A DNA stretch of 64,000 nt. Origin: Flavobacterium lipolyticum (GTDB lineage: Bacteria; Bacteroidota; Bacteroidia; Flavobacteriales; Flavobacteriaceae). The position numbers and the translations under genes are program-made. The notes under the pieces are model-generated. The model did not search any database. It saw only the letters and a list, made by a program, of their open reading frames with translations, and was not told the DNA's origin. The stretch spans positions 62,001 through 126,000 of the forward strand of contig NZ_JAJJMN010000001.1 of NCBI RefSeq assembly GCF_020905335.1, read 5' to 3'. Shown piece after piece: positions 1-8,521 of this stretch (within the stretch, counting starts at the first letter, position 1; every line of letters starts with the position of its first letter).

Positions 1-405
1 TTTATAAAAGGGGTGATTCCCGACCAATGTAATATCTGTTCCGTGAAGCGTTGTAATCATTGGAAGATTAATCCCTTCATTTTTCAGCATTTGCTTCGCC
101 ATATAACCTGCATATGCATGAGGAATGGCATAATGCACGTGAAGTACTTCTATTTTATACAATTTCACCATATCAACCAATTTACTGGACAATGCCAACT
201 CATAAGGCTGATAATGAAAAAGAGGATATTCAGGAACGTTTACTTCGTGATAATGAACATTGGGATTTAAAAGTGCCAACCGAACTGGCTGACTGTAGGT
301 AATAAAGTGGATTTCGTGTCCGCGTCTGGCTAATTCAAGGCCTAATTCCGTAGCAACTACACCACTACCACCAAATGTCGGATAACAAACTATTGCTATT
401 TTCAT
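1..405 (-). CDS. bshA: N-acetyl-alpha-D-glucosaminyl L-malate synthase BshA (partial, N-terminus)
   Basis: The first 135 codons of a GT4-family glycosyltransferase run off the left edge of the window. The protein starts MKIAIVCYPTFGGSGVVATE, the glycine-rich nucleotide-sugar loop of this family, and continues through an HGTDIT motif typical of BshA. BshA joins UDP-GlcNAc to L-malate, the first step of bacillithiol synthesis, in the cytoplasm. The ATG (minus strand, 403-405) is the only sensible start because the GT4 Rossmann strand begins at once. The C-terminal half with the EX7E motif lies outside the window, so a related GT4 enzyme cannot be fully excluded. Confidence 0.88.
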   Translation of the reverse strand, partial: MKIAIVCYPTFGGSGVVATELGLELARRGHEIHFITYSQPVRLALLNPNVHYHEVNVPEYPLFHYQPYELALSSKLVDMVKLYKIEVLHVHYAIPHAYAGYMAKQMLKNEGINLPMITTLHGTDITLVGNHPFYK

Positions 406-925
406 GTATTAAGTTTAGTAACTACGAAAGTACTTAAAAATAGCTTTTAGTTGCTCTTTTAAACTGTTAGATTTTTGTGAATAGTAAACTTAATATTTTT
501 TTTTCAATATGTTAAAATTAATATCATCTAAGATGAAATAGGCAGGGGTCGCGATTAAATAAAAAGAAAGTTTTTTCTTACATTACCTAAAGACTCCATT
601 TATTACATCATTAATCCACTTATTACAAACAGATAAAACCATACCCATATCATAAATACTTTCGCAATAAAATAATTGATTTAAGACAGCTTAATTGCTC
701 GCATCATAAAATACATTTAATACTCTGAATTATAAAATCTAAACATAAACAAAGCAACATTCATATTACATGCGATCAATATTTAAGGATACCAAAAATG
801 TTTTTTAAGTCCAAAATCTGTATGTTCAAACTAATTGTATTCAATGGAGATCTTATAGATCAAAACAATTTAAGAGGAAGCTGAAAATCTTTAAAAGAGT
901 AGGCATAATTAATAATATTTTTAAT
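406..925. other. Intergenic region, no gene seen
   Basis: This is about 520 bases of AT-rich sequence between the divergent bshA start and the small peptide gene. I see no open frame with coding character, no RNA gene and no clear TAnnTTTG promoter. Any promoter of the peptide gene should lie in the right-hand part, but I cannot place it. Confidence 0.5.
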
Positions 926-1045
926 ATGAAAAAAATTGATTTAAACGAAGTAAAAAAGTTTCGCGTAGAAGAACTGGAACAACGACTTGAAATGGCAATG
1001 TATAGCGATGCCGTAATGGGTAAACCTTCGAAGAAAAAGAAGTAA
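926..1045 (+). CDS. 39-aa Lys-rich small peptide, candidate RiPP precursor
   Basis: A short frame starts ATG at 926 and stops TAA at 1043-1045. It begins MKKIDLNEVKKFRVEELEQR, an amphipathic leader-like helix, and ends in a short tail with Tyr26, Ser27, Ser35 and a terminal run of four Lys. It has no Cys, Thr or Trp. The MKKxxLNxV start resembles leader peptides of Bacteroidota ribosomal natural products. It is followed by a GC hairpin at 1070-1092, as expected for a highly expressed precursor ahead of its modification genes. The two genes downstream (isoprenoid-synthase/toroid fusion and M50 protease) support a precursor role by context. There is no direct evidence of modification. It could instead be an unrelated small protein. 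Confidence 0.55.
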   Translation: MKKIDLNEVKKFRVEELEQRLEMAMYSDAVMGKPSKKKK

Positions 1046-1069
1046 CCCAAGCACTAAAATGCTAAAAAC

Positions 1070-1092
1070 AAGAGGGCTGCAAATGCCCTCTT
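1070..1092 (+). terminator. Hairpin after the small peptide gene (attenuator or weak terminator)
   Basis: The stem AGAGGGC pairs with GCCCTCT around a seven-base loop, with an added A-T pair. The following tract (ttactccttt) is only moderately T-rich, so read-through into the 1395 gene is plausible. It lies 25 bases after the peptide stop codon. Confidence 0.6.
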
Positions 1093-1394
1093 ACTCCTTT
1101 AATAATATATTAGGTTTCTCTGTAAAATAAACACAAAAACTGATTTATTACAAAGTATGTTTAATTTTCCAAAAGCAGAATGTTATAGATCACTTTCCTC
1201 GAAATTAAGATGGACTTCTACGAATAAACAAGACATTTTAAACCATCAACCATAAAATGATCTTAAATCTTGAAAATTAGTTACAAAATTCTTTTAAGAT
1301 AAAATTAAAAAAACTCATAGTATAAAACAATTAGGTCATTGTATTGACAATTTTCATGACAAAACATAAATTAATTTAAAAATAACATAATCTA
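1093..1394. other. Intergenic leader before the isoprenoid-synthase-like gene
   Basis: About 300 AT-rich bases separate the hairpin from the ATG at 1395. No coding frame or RNA gene is evident. A small dyad (TTGTATTGACAA) lies near 1338. A second promoter here is possible, but no clear TAnnTTTG element was found. Confidence 0.4.
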
Positions 1395-3410
1395 ATGCAT
1401 CTAGAAAAAGTAAATGAATATATAAAATCTGAAAGGATAAAAAAACAATTAATAAATGGCAGACTTCCGAAACCCTTTCACCCATTTGTACTGAAAGAAA
1501 TCGAGAATAATCTCCAGAGTCCTTACATTTATTACGCCTATCTGTTTGCTGAGCCATTTGACTTTACCGATTATGAGATTGTCGAAAAAATCTGCTATGC
1601 CTCATTATTATATAAGATGTCTTTGCTGGTTTTAGATAAGATAACGGACGGGCAATTTGACAAAGACCAAACTTCGAAAGTAACACTTGTTCAACATGCC
1701 CTCGAAAAAGAAAGTCTTAGAATCATTGTTACAGAGCTTGGTACAGATAAGGTAAGTATTGACAAACTTTGGGAGGCCATCGAGAACCGTACAAAAGAAT
1801 GGTACCAGTCGTATCAACTTGAAAAGGAAATCAAAACTAAAGACTTTGATATCGCTGATTTTGAAAAATTATCAGAATTAAAAGTATCTGTCGCTTTAAT
1901 TCCTTTGGATTTTATCAAAGAATTCTCCAATGGAAGTAAAGCCATCTACGATAAGGTAACAACAATCCATAAACTATTCTACATAGCTTACCAAATCCTA
2001 GATGACATTATTGACTTTGATGAAGATCTAAAAAATGGTCAGTACAATATTGCCATACACAAAACCAAAAAGCTTTTGAAAGACAACGGATTATCCTCTG
2101 AAAATTTAAATAGTCAAATACTTTATGTTTATGCCTTTGACGATCTCTATAAATTAGCCTTGACTTATATCGATAAAGCCTTGAATTTATGTTTAGGAAT
2201 GAATGCTTATCTTTTAGAACGTAGACTATTAAGTACAAAAGCCCTTTTTGAAAATAAAAACTATATGCGACTGAAAGAATGCGTCGAGAGCAAGATTAGC
2301 ATCCCTTTTGAAGAAAAAATTCAAATTGTTAAGAAGACTGAAATCAATAATGCGCTATCCCAACCGGTAAGATACATTTTAAAGAAATGGTCTCAAGATT
2401 TTATTGATCTTAACTACATACAGGCTCCTATTTCATTGAACGATTTGCTTACAACGCATTATGCTTTGGGAGACACATTTCTAAGAGCGATGGCCACAAC
2501 CCATTTGATTGAAATACAAAAAAAAGATTCATTAAAAGAAATTATAACAGAGGAACAAAATTACATCCTGTCACAAATCGGACTTGATAAAATGGGCTGG
2601 TCGTACCATCCTCTGTTAATTGAAGTACCCTATGATGCAGATTCTTTAGGTCAAATATTACAATCTTTTTCAAAGTATTACGATAATGAATTATTTCATA
2701 CTTTGTTTGAAAATCCAATTCTATCTTTACTGAAAGTAACAGAGTCCAATCATGGTATTTTCCCAACTTGGACTATTTTTGAAAGAAATTCAAAACAATT
2801 AAATTTTTATACCGATAAATACTGGGGAAGAGATAACGATTTGGCTGTCATAGCCAACATGGGGTGTGGTTTATATATCGCAAAAGAAAAGACAAATATA
2901 CTTAATCAAATTGATTTTGAGCGCATTATAATCACTAATGCAGATTACCTTGTAAATAATCAGGAAAAAGACGGAAGTTTTGGTTTGGGCAGCAGGTGGT
3001 ATTCGGGATGCTTCTACCCTACCTACATCTGCCTTAAATTTTTATATAAAGTAGATGCCGTAAAATACAACGAAGCCATAAAAAAGGCACAATCATGGAT
3101 TATCAAATCACAAAATAAAACGGAAGGTCGATTTGGGAAAGAGAAACATGCCAGCACGGAAACAGCTTTCGCTGTATTAACACTTTTATTCGAAGAAACA
3201 CCAGATTCTGAAATAGTAGAAAGTATAAAAAAAGGAATCCACTTTCTTGAAAAAGAAATGAAAGAAGATGGAGAATTTAGACCATCGCCCTTTATAAAAC
3301 AAACACTTACAATTGAAAATAAAAAGCCCTACTTATGGGCGAATAAAGTTATTACCACAAGCTTCTGTGCATTAGCAATTGAAAAATATAAATCTTTTAA
3401 TCCAGAATGA
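1395..3410 (+). CDS. Class I isoprenoid-synthase-like / alpha-toroid cyclase-like fusion protein
   Basis: This 671-aa protein appears to have two halves. Residues about 40-300 look like an all-alpha class I isoprenoid synthase: an Asp motif LDKITD at 80-85 matches the first Asp-rich site with one Asp lost, and QILDDIIDFDED at 200-211 is a good second DDxxD site. Residues about 330-665 look like the alpha/alpha toroid of squalene/terpene cyclases and protein prenyltransferases, with repeat-like QEKDGSFG (523-530) and STETAFAVLTLL (587-598). Cys539 in SGC and His585 sit where FTase-beta keeps two zinc ligands, while the third ligand Asp appears to be Ser. No clear DxDD is present. The following protease gene starts two bases after its stop, so they are co-translated. 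It may modify the upstream peptide or make a terpenoid; the substrate is unknown. Confidence 0.65.
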   Translation: MHLEKVNEYIKSERIKKQLINGRLPKPFHPFVLKEIENNLQSPYIYYAYLFAEPFDFTDYEIVEKICYASLLYKMSLLVLDKITDGQFDKDQTSKVTLVQHALEKESLRIIVTELGTDKVSIDKLWEAIENRTKEWYQSYQLEKEIKTKDFDIADFEKLSELKVSVALIPLDFIKEFSNGSKAIYDKVTTIHKLFYIAYQILDDIIDFDEDLKNGQYNIAIHKTKKLLKDNGLSSENLNSQILYVYAFDDLYKLALTYIDKALNLCLGMNAYLLERRLLSTKALFENKNYMRLKECVESKISIPFEEKIQIVKKTEINNALSQPVRYILKKWSQDFIDLNYIQAPISLNDLLTTHYALGDTFLRAMATTHLIEIQKKDSLKEIITEEQNYILSQIGLDKMGWSYHPLLIEVPYDADSLGQILQSFSKYYDNELFHTLFENPILSLLKVTESNHGIFPTWTIFERNSKQLNFYTDKYWGRDNDLAVIANMGCGLYIAKEKTNILNQIDFERIIITNADYLVNNQEKDGSFGLGSRWYSGCFYPTYICLKFLYKVDAVKYNEAIKKAQSWIIKSQNKTEGRFGKEKHASTETAFAVLTLLFEETPDSEIVESIKKGIHFLEKEMKEDGEFRPSPFIKQTLTIENKKPYLWANKVITTSFCALAIEKYKSFNPE

Positions 3411-3411
3411 A

Positions 3412-4557
3412 ATGTCTCACCAGAAAATTTATAAGATTGCTACTGATTATGAAATTACTGTAAATGATTTCGGACACATTTTAACTATACCAAAATATAA
3501 TAAATCATTTATCATAAATGAATTTATTGCAGAATTCATTCAAATTTGGAAACAAAGTGAAAATTTAGAAGAAGCAAAAAACAAACTAAATCTAGGCGAT
3601 TCCAGTAATGATGAAATTATCTCAATAATTAGTCAAAATCTTTTTAACGCTTTGATAGATGACACTTCAAATATTGATTTAAAAAAGAATAGAGATCAAT
3701 ACATAAAATTCAAATGTAATTTATTGTCCGAAAAGTCCACTGCTTTATTCTGCATCATTCTTTATCCACTGTTTCATCGTACTGTTTTTATAAGTACATC
3801 CATTTTACTTATTTTTCTACTTTTCTACAATTACCTTATCATTGACAAATCGATTATTTATGATTCATTTTCATTCTATCTTATAACATTCTTTATCAGC
3901 ACTATCTTTCATGAATTGGGTCACGCCTCCAGTTTATACAAGTACACTAAGAAATCATGTACTATCGGCTGTGGTATTTACTTACTAAATCTTGTTTTAT
4001 ATACGGATGTCACTAATGTATGGAAGTTAAAAAAGGCACAACGATTAATCGTTAATTTTGGAGGTCTGTACTTTGAAATGATTATGCTAACACTATTACT
4101 TGCTGCTAATCTATTTTTCAGATTTAATCCCACACATTTACTTTTTATCTATTTGCTTCGTTTTATCTATACATTAGATCCATTATATCGCTCTGATGGG
4201 TATTGGATAGTATCTGATTTTTTCGCCATACACAATTTAACAGAAAGACTTAATGAAGAATTGAAAAATGTTTTTATAAAATTCAATAAACCTTCTAACT
4301 ACTGGTTGTTAACCTATGCCGTTATCAGCAAAATATACATAGCCTATTTCTTGGCCTATATCATTATAGAATCTTCTATTAGAGATCTATTATTATATCC
4401 GAAAAATTTATACCTGATTATTTCAAATAGTCCTCATGATATTTTTACCTTTCTCCAGGAAAATATTCTAATTTCATTCTTATATGCTCTAGTATTTGGT
4501 TTTCTACTAAAAATACTTACTTTAAAAAAAATAAAACTAAACTATACCAGATCCTAA
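3412..4557 (+). CDS. M50 (site-2) membrane metalloprotease with PqqD-like N-terminus
   Basis: This is a 381-aa protein. The ATG at 3412 is preferred over an upstream TTG at 3379 because it sits two bases after the previous stop, a coupling arrangement. Residues about 12-85 resemble a PqqD/RRE winged helix, the leader-binding module of RiPP enzymes. Membrane segments follow at about 110-165. The zinc motif HELGH is at 167-171, and LDPLYRSDGYW (255-265) supplies the distal Asp site as in the YydH-type peptide metalloproteases. More membrane segments follow to the C-terminus. Members of this group are often encoded beside modified-peptide genes and are thought to cut leader or precursor peptides in the membrane. 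A role in maturing or releasing the 926-1045 peptide is inferred. Confidence 0.72.
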   Translation: MSHQKIYKIATDYEITVNDFGHILTIPKYNKSFIINEFIAEFIQIWKQSENLEEAKNKLNLGDSSNDEIISIISQNLFNALIDDTSNIDLKKNRDQYIKFKCNLLSEKSTALFCIILYPLFHRTVFISTSILLIFLLFYNYLIIDKSIIYDSFSFYLITFFISTIFHELGHASSLYKYTKKSCTIGCGIYLLNLVLYTDVTNVWKLKKAQRLIVNFGGLYFEMIMLTLLLAANLFFRFNPTHLLFIYLLRFIYTLDPLYRSDGYWIVSDFFAIHNLTERLNEELKNVFIKFNKPSNYWLLTYAVISKIYIAYFLAYIIIESSIRDLLLYPKNLYLIISNSPHDIFTFLQENILISFLYALVFGFLLKILTLKKIKLNYTRS

Positions 4558-4596
4558 AAAAAGTGACCGGATTTTGAAGCCACACATCACAATAAA

Positions 4597-4626
4597 AAAG
4601 GCGCAAAACTTAAGTTTTGCGCCTTT
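4597..4626. terminator. Bidirectional terminator between convergent genes
   Basis: A perfect inverted repeat, AAAGGCGCAAAACTT followed by its complement, is flanked by A and T runs. It separates the M50 protease gene from the convergent 4646-5128 gene and can serve both. Confidence 0.88.
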
Positions 4627-4645
4627 CAAATATCATAAATTTCTA

Positions 4646-5128
4646 TTAGAAAAATCTGCTGTGCCAGCTATCGGCAGCAGGAACTTCCCACGATTCGTTG
4701 AATTCTTCAATATTGTTAACGAGATTATTAAAAACAATAGTGTTCTCGGAAACTGATTTATCTTTAACCATTTTCTTGAAATCGATTAAAGGTTTGTGTG
4801 CAATATGTTCCCCCAGTTTAAAAGTCACATTCATTTTGTCTAACAAATCAACGTTATACTTTTTCTCTAAACTTTGGATAAACTCCACCGAACTATCGAT
4901 CGAACAGCCTGTTGCCGCTTGTACTTCCTGGTTTACAGCCAAAATAATGAATCGGTTGTATTTTAGCTGATACGAAGCCTCAAGACTTGTTCCGTGTGCC
5001 GCCCATTCTTCTACAAAAGCTTTCAGGTCGGTTTCTATTTCAGAAAATTCTTCCTCAGAAAATTTTCTGTTTGATTGATAAATCCAAACTCTGGATTCAC
5101 CAGGTAAATTTTCAAAAGGTATATACAT
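4646..5128 (-). CDS. Conserved flavobacterial protein of unknown function
   Basis: This 160-aa soluble protein starts MYIPFENLPGESRVWIYQSN. Close relatives in Flavobacteriia are often labelled 'ABC transporter ATPase', but I see no Walker A, signature or Walker B motif, so that label is probably wrong. It contains a mid-region VQAATGCSIDSS and conserved aromatic and acidic residues. It is the last gene of a minus-strand series headed by the cell-wall amidase and ends against a strong terminator. No function is assigned. Confidence 0.8.
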   Translation of the reverse strand: MYIPFENLPGESRVWIYQSNRKFSEEEFSEIETDLKAFVEEWAAHGTSLEASYQLKYNRFIILAVNQEVQAATGCSIDSSVEFIQSLEKKYNVDLLDKMNVTFKLGEHIAHKPLIDFKKMVKDKSVSENTIVFNNLVNNIEEFNESWEVPAADSWHSRFF

Positions 5129-5243
5129 TTTAATTTTAGATTTTAGATTGGTGATTTTAGATTGAAAAAGTTTCAGGTTTCAGGTTTCAAGTTCAGGTTG
5201 AAAAACTTAGAACCTTAGCGCCTTAGCATCTGAGAACCTCAAA
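5129..5243. repeat. Short degenerate direct repeats between genes
   Basis: Runs such as TTTTAGATTTTAGATT and AGTTTCAGGTTTCAGGTTTC are imperfect short direct repeats. The same word family recurs at 12866-12920. They look like slippage-prone intergenic filler. Confidence 0.5.
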
Positions 5244-6035
5244 TTAAAGATCCTGTGCATTCGCAATTAGCTCCGCAACATCCATTACTTTCACTTGTCC
5301 TTCTTTTTCCTGATGCTTGATACCATCGGTCAACATTGTATTACAGAACGGACACCCGGCTGCAATAATATCCGGCTGTACTTCCAAAGCATCTTCGGTA
5401 CGCAATACGTTTACTTCTTTATTTCCAGGTTCGGCATCTTTAAACATTTGTGCACCACCCGCTCCACAACAAAGTCCGTTTGCTTTTGAGCGCTTCATTT
5501 CCACTAGTTCAACATCCAGTTTCTGAATCAAGTCTCTTGGCGCTTCATATACTTTGTTAGCTCTACCTAAATAACAAGGATCGTGAAAAGTAATTTTCTT
5601 TCCTTTAAACTGACCTCCTTCTACGGTTAGCCTTCCATCATCAATTAATGATTTTAAGAATTCTGTATGATGAATAACATCGTACTGACCTCCTAATTCC
5701 GGATATTCGTTTTTTAAAGTATTGAAACAATGCGGACAAGCAGTAACAATTTTCTTTGCTTCATAAGCATTAAGTACCTCGATATTCATCATGGCCTGCA
5801 TTTGAAACAAGAACTCATTTCCGGCACGTTTTGCAGGATCTCCGGTACAGCTCTCTTCAGTACCCAAAACCGCAAACGACACATTGGTACGATTTAAAAT
5901 TCGCACAAATGCTTTTGTAATTTTTTTTGCTCTATCATCAAAACTCCCTGCGCAACCTACCCAAAATAAAACTTCAGGCTGTGTTCCCTGGGCTAGCATC
6001 TCAGCCATTGTTGGCACTACTAAACTTTCTGACAT
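5244..6035 (-). CDS. (Fe-S)-binding oxidoreductase subunit, two CCG domains
   Basis: This 263-aa protein belongs to the cysteine-rich-domain (CCG) family shared by HdrB, GlpC and LutA. The two CCG-type segments are visible: CPHC after ITFHDP-type context in the middle (HDPCYLGR, then LCCGAGGAQMF) and CPFCNTMLTDG near the C-terminus. These Cys clusters bind an iron-sulfur site and pass electrons to or from a disulfide or quinone partner. It lies 133 bases after the membrane-bound ferredoxin-type subunit (6169-7500), its likely partner. The electron donor and acceptor are unknown. Heterodisulfide-reductase labels are by fold only. Confidence 0.85.
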   Translation of the reverse strand: MSESLVVPTMAEMLAQGTQPEVLFWVGCAGSFDDRAKKITKAFVRILNRTNVSFAVLGTEESCTGDPAKRAGNEFLFQMQAMMNIEVLNAYEAKKIVTACPHCFNTLKNEYPELGGQYDVIHHTEFLKSLIDDGRLTVEGGQFKGKKITFHDPCYLGRANKVYEAPRDLIQKLDVELVEMKRSKANGLCCGAGGAQMFKDAEPGNKEVNVLRTEDALEVQPDIIAAGCPFCNTMLTDGIKHQEKEGQVKVMDVAELIANAQDL

Positions 6036-6168
6036 CTTCTTTTGTTGTTAAATCGGTTAATTGTTTATTTGGTTAATCGCACTCTTTGCGATAACCCTAC
6101 TCAAAAACCTTACTATTTTATTCCAATCGATTAAACGGTTAAACCAATAACCTTTTAAACTTTTATTT

Positions 6169-7500
6169 CTAATTTTCGTTTTTCCAATTCAAACGATCCT
6201 GCTGGCTGTACTGCCAAGGCGCTCCATTGTTTTCGATATTGGTCATCATGGCATTCAATGACATTGGAGCAGCACTTTGTTCCATCACCAAATAACGACG
6301 CATGTCCATAATAATAGACAACGGACTGATGTTTACCGGACATTCTTCTACACAGGCGTTACACGAGGTACAAGCCCACAATTCTTCAGGTGTAATATAA
6401 TCGTTCAATAAGGTCTTATTATCCGGAACAAAAACTCCTTTATTCGCATCGATGTTTTTACCAACTTCCTGCAAACGGTCTCTCGTATCCATCATAATTT
6501 TACGAGGAGACAATTTTTTACCCGTTTGATTTGCCGGACATGATGATGTACAACGACCACATTCCGTACAGGTATAAGCGTTTAAAAGCTGTACCCAGTT
6601 CAAATCCTGAACATCGCTTGCTCCAAATTTTGCAGGAGCAGCATTTTCGTCAACCGGAGCAGCCGCAAATGGATCTGCGTTTGGATCCATCATCAACTTT
6701 ACCTCTTTGGTTACTGACTCTAAATTATCAAACTGACCTTCAGGGTTCAGGTTTGCAAAATACGTATTGGGGAAAGCCAAAAGAATGTGCAGGTGTTTAG
6801 AAAAATATAAATAGTTCATGAAAACTAAAATACCCGCTATGTGCAGCCACCAGAACACTTCAAACAACAGCACTACCAATTCATTCGACATTCCGTTAAA
6901 AATTGGTGCTATAAACTGACTAATAGGGAAGCTTCCTGCTTTATGAAAAACTCCTCCCGGAACATTTTGCAAATGAAGATCGGAAGCATTCATCAATAAA
7001 AACAATAACATCAAAACGGTTTCGAAATACAAGATGTAATTAGCATCGCTTTTTGGAAATCCGTCCAGGTCTTTGTTCACAAAACGCTTTAATCGGATTA
7101 CATTTCTTCTAATCCAAAAAACGGTAACAGCAAAAATGACCAGTATTGCCAATATCTCAAATGACGCAATTAAAACATCATAAACTACCCCTAAATAAGG
7201 CGCAAAAATTCTATGCGTTCCAAAAAGTCCGTCAATAATGATCTCGAGTAATTCGATGTTGATAATTATAAAACCTACATATACAAAAATATGAAGTATT
7301 CCAGCTACAGGGCGTCTCACCATTTTTGACTGCCCTAAAGCAATCAATGCCATGTTTTTCCAACGTGCTTTAGAATTATCTTTTCGATTTACATCTACTC
7401 CCAAATTAATGTTTCGGATGATCTTTTTTACGCTCGATGCAAAAAAGCCAAAACCTATTATAAGAAGTATAGCGAATAAAATATTATCTAAATAACTCAT
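6169..7500 (-). CDS. Membrane-bound (Fe-S) protein, HdrE/HdrC-like fusion
   Basis: This 443-aa protein has about five to six N-terminal membrane segments (to about residue 260), as in the HdrE/NarI-like heme or quinone module. A soluble domain follows with two 4Fe-4S motifs, CTECGRCTSSCP and CTSCNACVEECP. It likely passes electrons between the quinone pool and the CCG protein encoded just downstream. The start MSYLDNILFAILL opens straight into a membrane helix, and the stop is five bases before the MlaD-like gene's stop side spacing allows, so the two genes are tightly packed (7500 against 7506). The physiological substrate is not known. Confidence 0.85.
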   Translation of the reverse strand: MSYLDNILFAILLIIGFGFFASSVKKIIRNINLGVDVNRKDNSKARWKNMALIALGQSKMVRRPVAGILHIFVYVGFIIINIELLEIIIDGLFGTHRIFAPYLGVVYDVLIASFEILAILVIFAVTVFWIRRNVIRLKRFVNKDLDGFPKSDANYILYFETVLMLLFLLMNASDLHLQNVPGGVFHKAGSFPISQFIAPIFNGMSNELVVLLFEVFWWLHIAGILVFMNYLYFSKHLHILLAFPNTYFANLNPEGQFDNLESVTKEVKLMMDPNADPFAAAPVDENAAPAKFGASDVQDLNWVQLLNAYTCTECGRCTSSCPANQTGKKLSPRKIMMDTRDRLQEVGKNIDANKGVFVPDNKTLLNDYITPEELWACTSCNACVEECPVNISPLSIIMDMRRYLVMEQSAAPMSLNAMMTNIENNGAPWQYSQQDRLNWKNEN

Positions 7501-7505
7501 TCTGA

Positions 7506-8471
7506 TTATTTTTTAGTGGTTGTGTTAGCGTCTTCTGTTGGTGCTACATAAGGTTTGTTTTTCTTTCCGAAAAGCGAAACATTTACATAACGTGTTGGGT
7601 AAAGACGAACATCCTGTAACAACAATTCAAGCTCTTTTGAAGTTTTAGCCAGATTATTATACAAAGCATCATCATTCAATAATTTACCTGCAGTACCTTT
7701 TCCTGAGTTCAAATTACTCATAATACCATCCACTTTAGCTAATGTCTGATTTAAGTTTCGAACAGTTTTCCCTAAATCTGCTTTGTTTAAAGAATCAGAG
7801 ATTTTATTGAAGTTACTGGACATTTTATTAAAGTTGCTTACCACTCCGTTAATCTGTCCTTTGTTGGTATCTAAAATAGTATTGATGCTTCCTGAAGCTT
7901 TATGAAACTGCTCCATAGTCTGACTCAATTCAGCCAAAGTTTTCTTCAGATCTTCTTGTCCTTTTTTATCTAAAACGTTGTTTAATCCAGAAACCAGATT
8001 ATCAATATTGACCAACATTTTTTCTAATTTCACCTGAATTGGCTCAATTTTTCCACCCAAAGATTCTTTCAGTCCCGGCTCAACAACCGAAGCTAAAGTC
8101 TGACCATCAACTGCCAGTTCTTTGTCTGCAAAATTAGGAACAATTTTGATCTGTTTCCCTCCAATTAAACTTGGAGAATATAAAGATGCCTGACTTGTTT
8201 TAGAAATTGGAAAATCCGTTTTTAATTGAAGTTCAACTAATAATTTCCCTGTTACTTCATTGATTGTAATTTTAGTTACTTTACCAATCGTAAGTCCGTT
8301 TATGGTAACGGGAGCTGACGCTGACAAATCTTCAACATTATCATATTCTGCATATAATGTTTTGTAATCTGTAAAAAGGTCTTTGCCTTTTAAAAAACTA
8401 TAGCCCCAAATAAATAATAAAATTGACGCAATGACTAAAATAGCCGTTTTAATTTCTCTTGTTAGTTTCAA
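7506..8471 (-). CDS. MCE/MlaD family lipid-transport protein
   Basis: This is a 321-aa protein. An N-terminal membrane anchor (residues about 8-25, ILVIASILLFIWGYSFL) is followed by an MCE domain at about 35-115 with the family's NGLTIGKVTKI signature. A long coiled-coil-like region after it is rich in Asn, Ser and Leu heptads. MCE proteins form hexameric tubes that carry phospholipids between membranes. The neighbours here are the amidase upstream and the Fe-S genes downstream; the ATPase and permease partners are not nearby. The call is firm at family level, while the cargo is unknown. Confidence 0.9.
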   Translation of the reverse strand: MKLTREIKTAILVIASILLFIWGYSFLKGKDLFTDYKTLYAEYDNVEDLSASAPVTINGLTIGKVTKITINEVTGKLLVELQLKTDFPISKTSQASLYSPSLIGGKQIKIVPNFADKELAVDGQTLASVVEPGLKESLGGKIEPIQVKLEKMLVNIDNLVSGLNNVLDKKGQEDLKKTLAELSQTMEQFHKASGSINTILDTNKGQINGVVSNFNKMSSNFNKISDSLNKADLGKTVRNLNQTLAKVDGIMSNLNSGKGTAGKLLNDDALYNNLAKTSKELELLLQDVRLYPTRYVNVSLFGKKNKPYVAPTEDANTTTKK

Positions 8472-8521
8472 AATTCTTAGTGTTTGTACAAAATTAATAT
8501 AAATATTCGAACTAGAAGCTA

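Noticed and set aside
853..1050. 65-codon minus-strand frame over the small peptide gene
   Set aside because: Phe/Leu-rich shadow of the Lys-rich peptide on the opposite strand.
4646..5128. ABC transporter ATPase label for the 160-aa protein
   Set aside because: No Walker A, signature or Walker B motif is visible.
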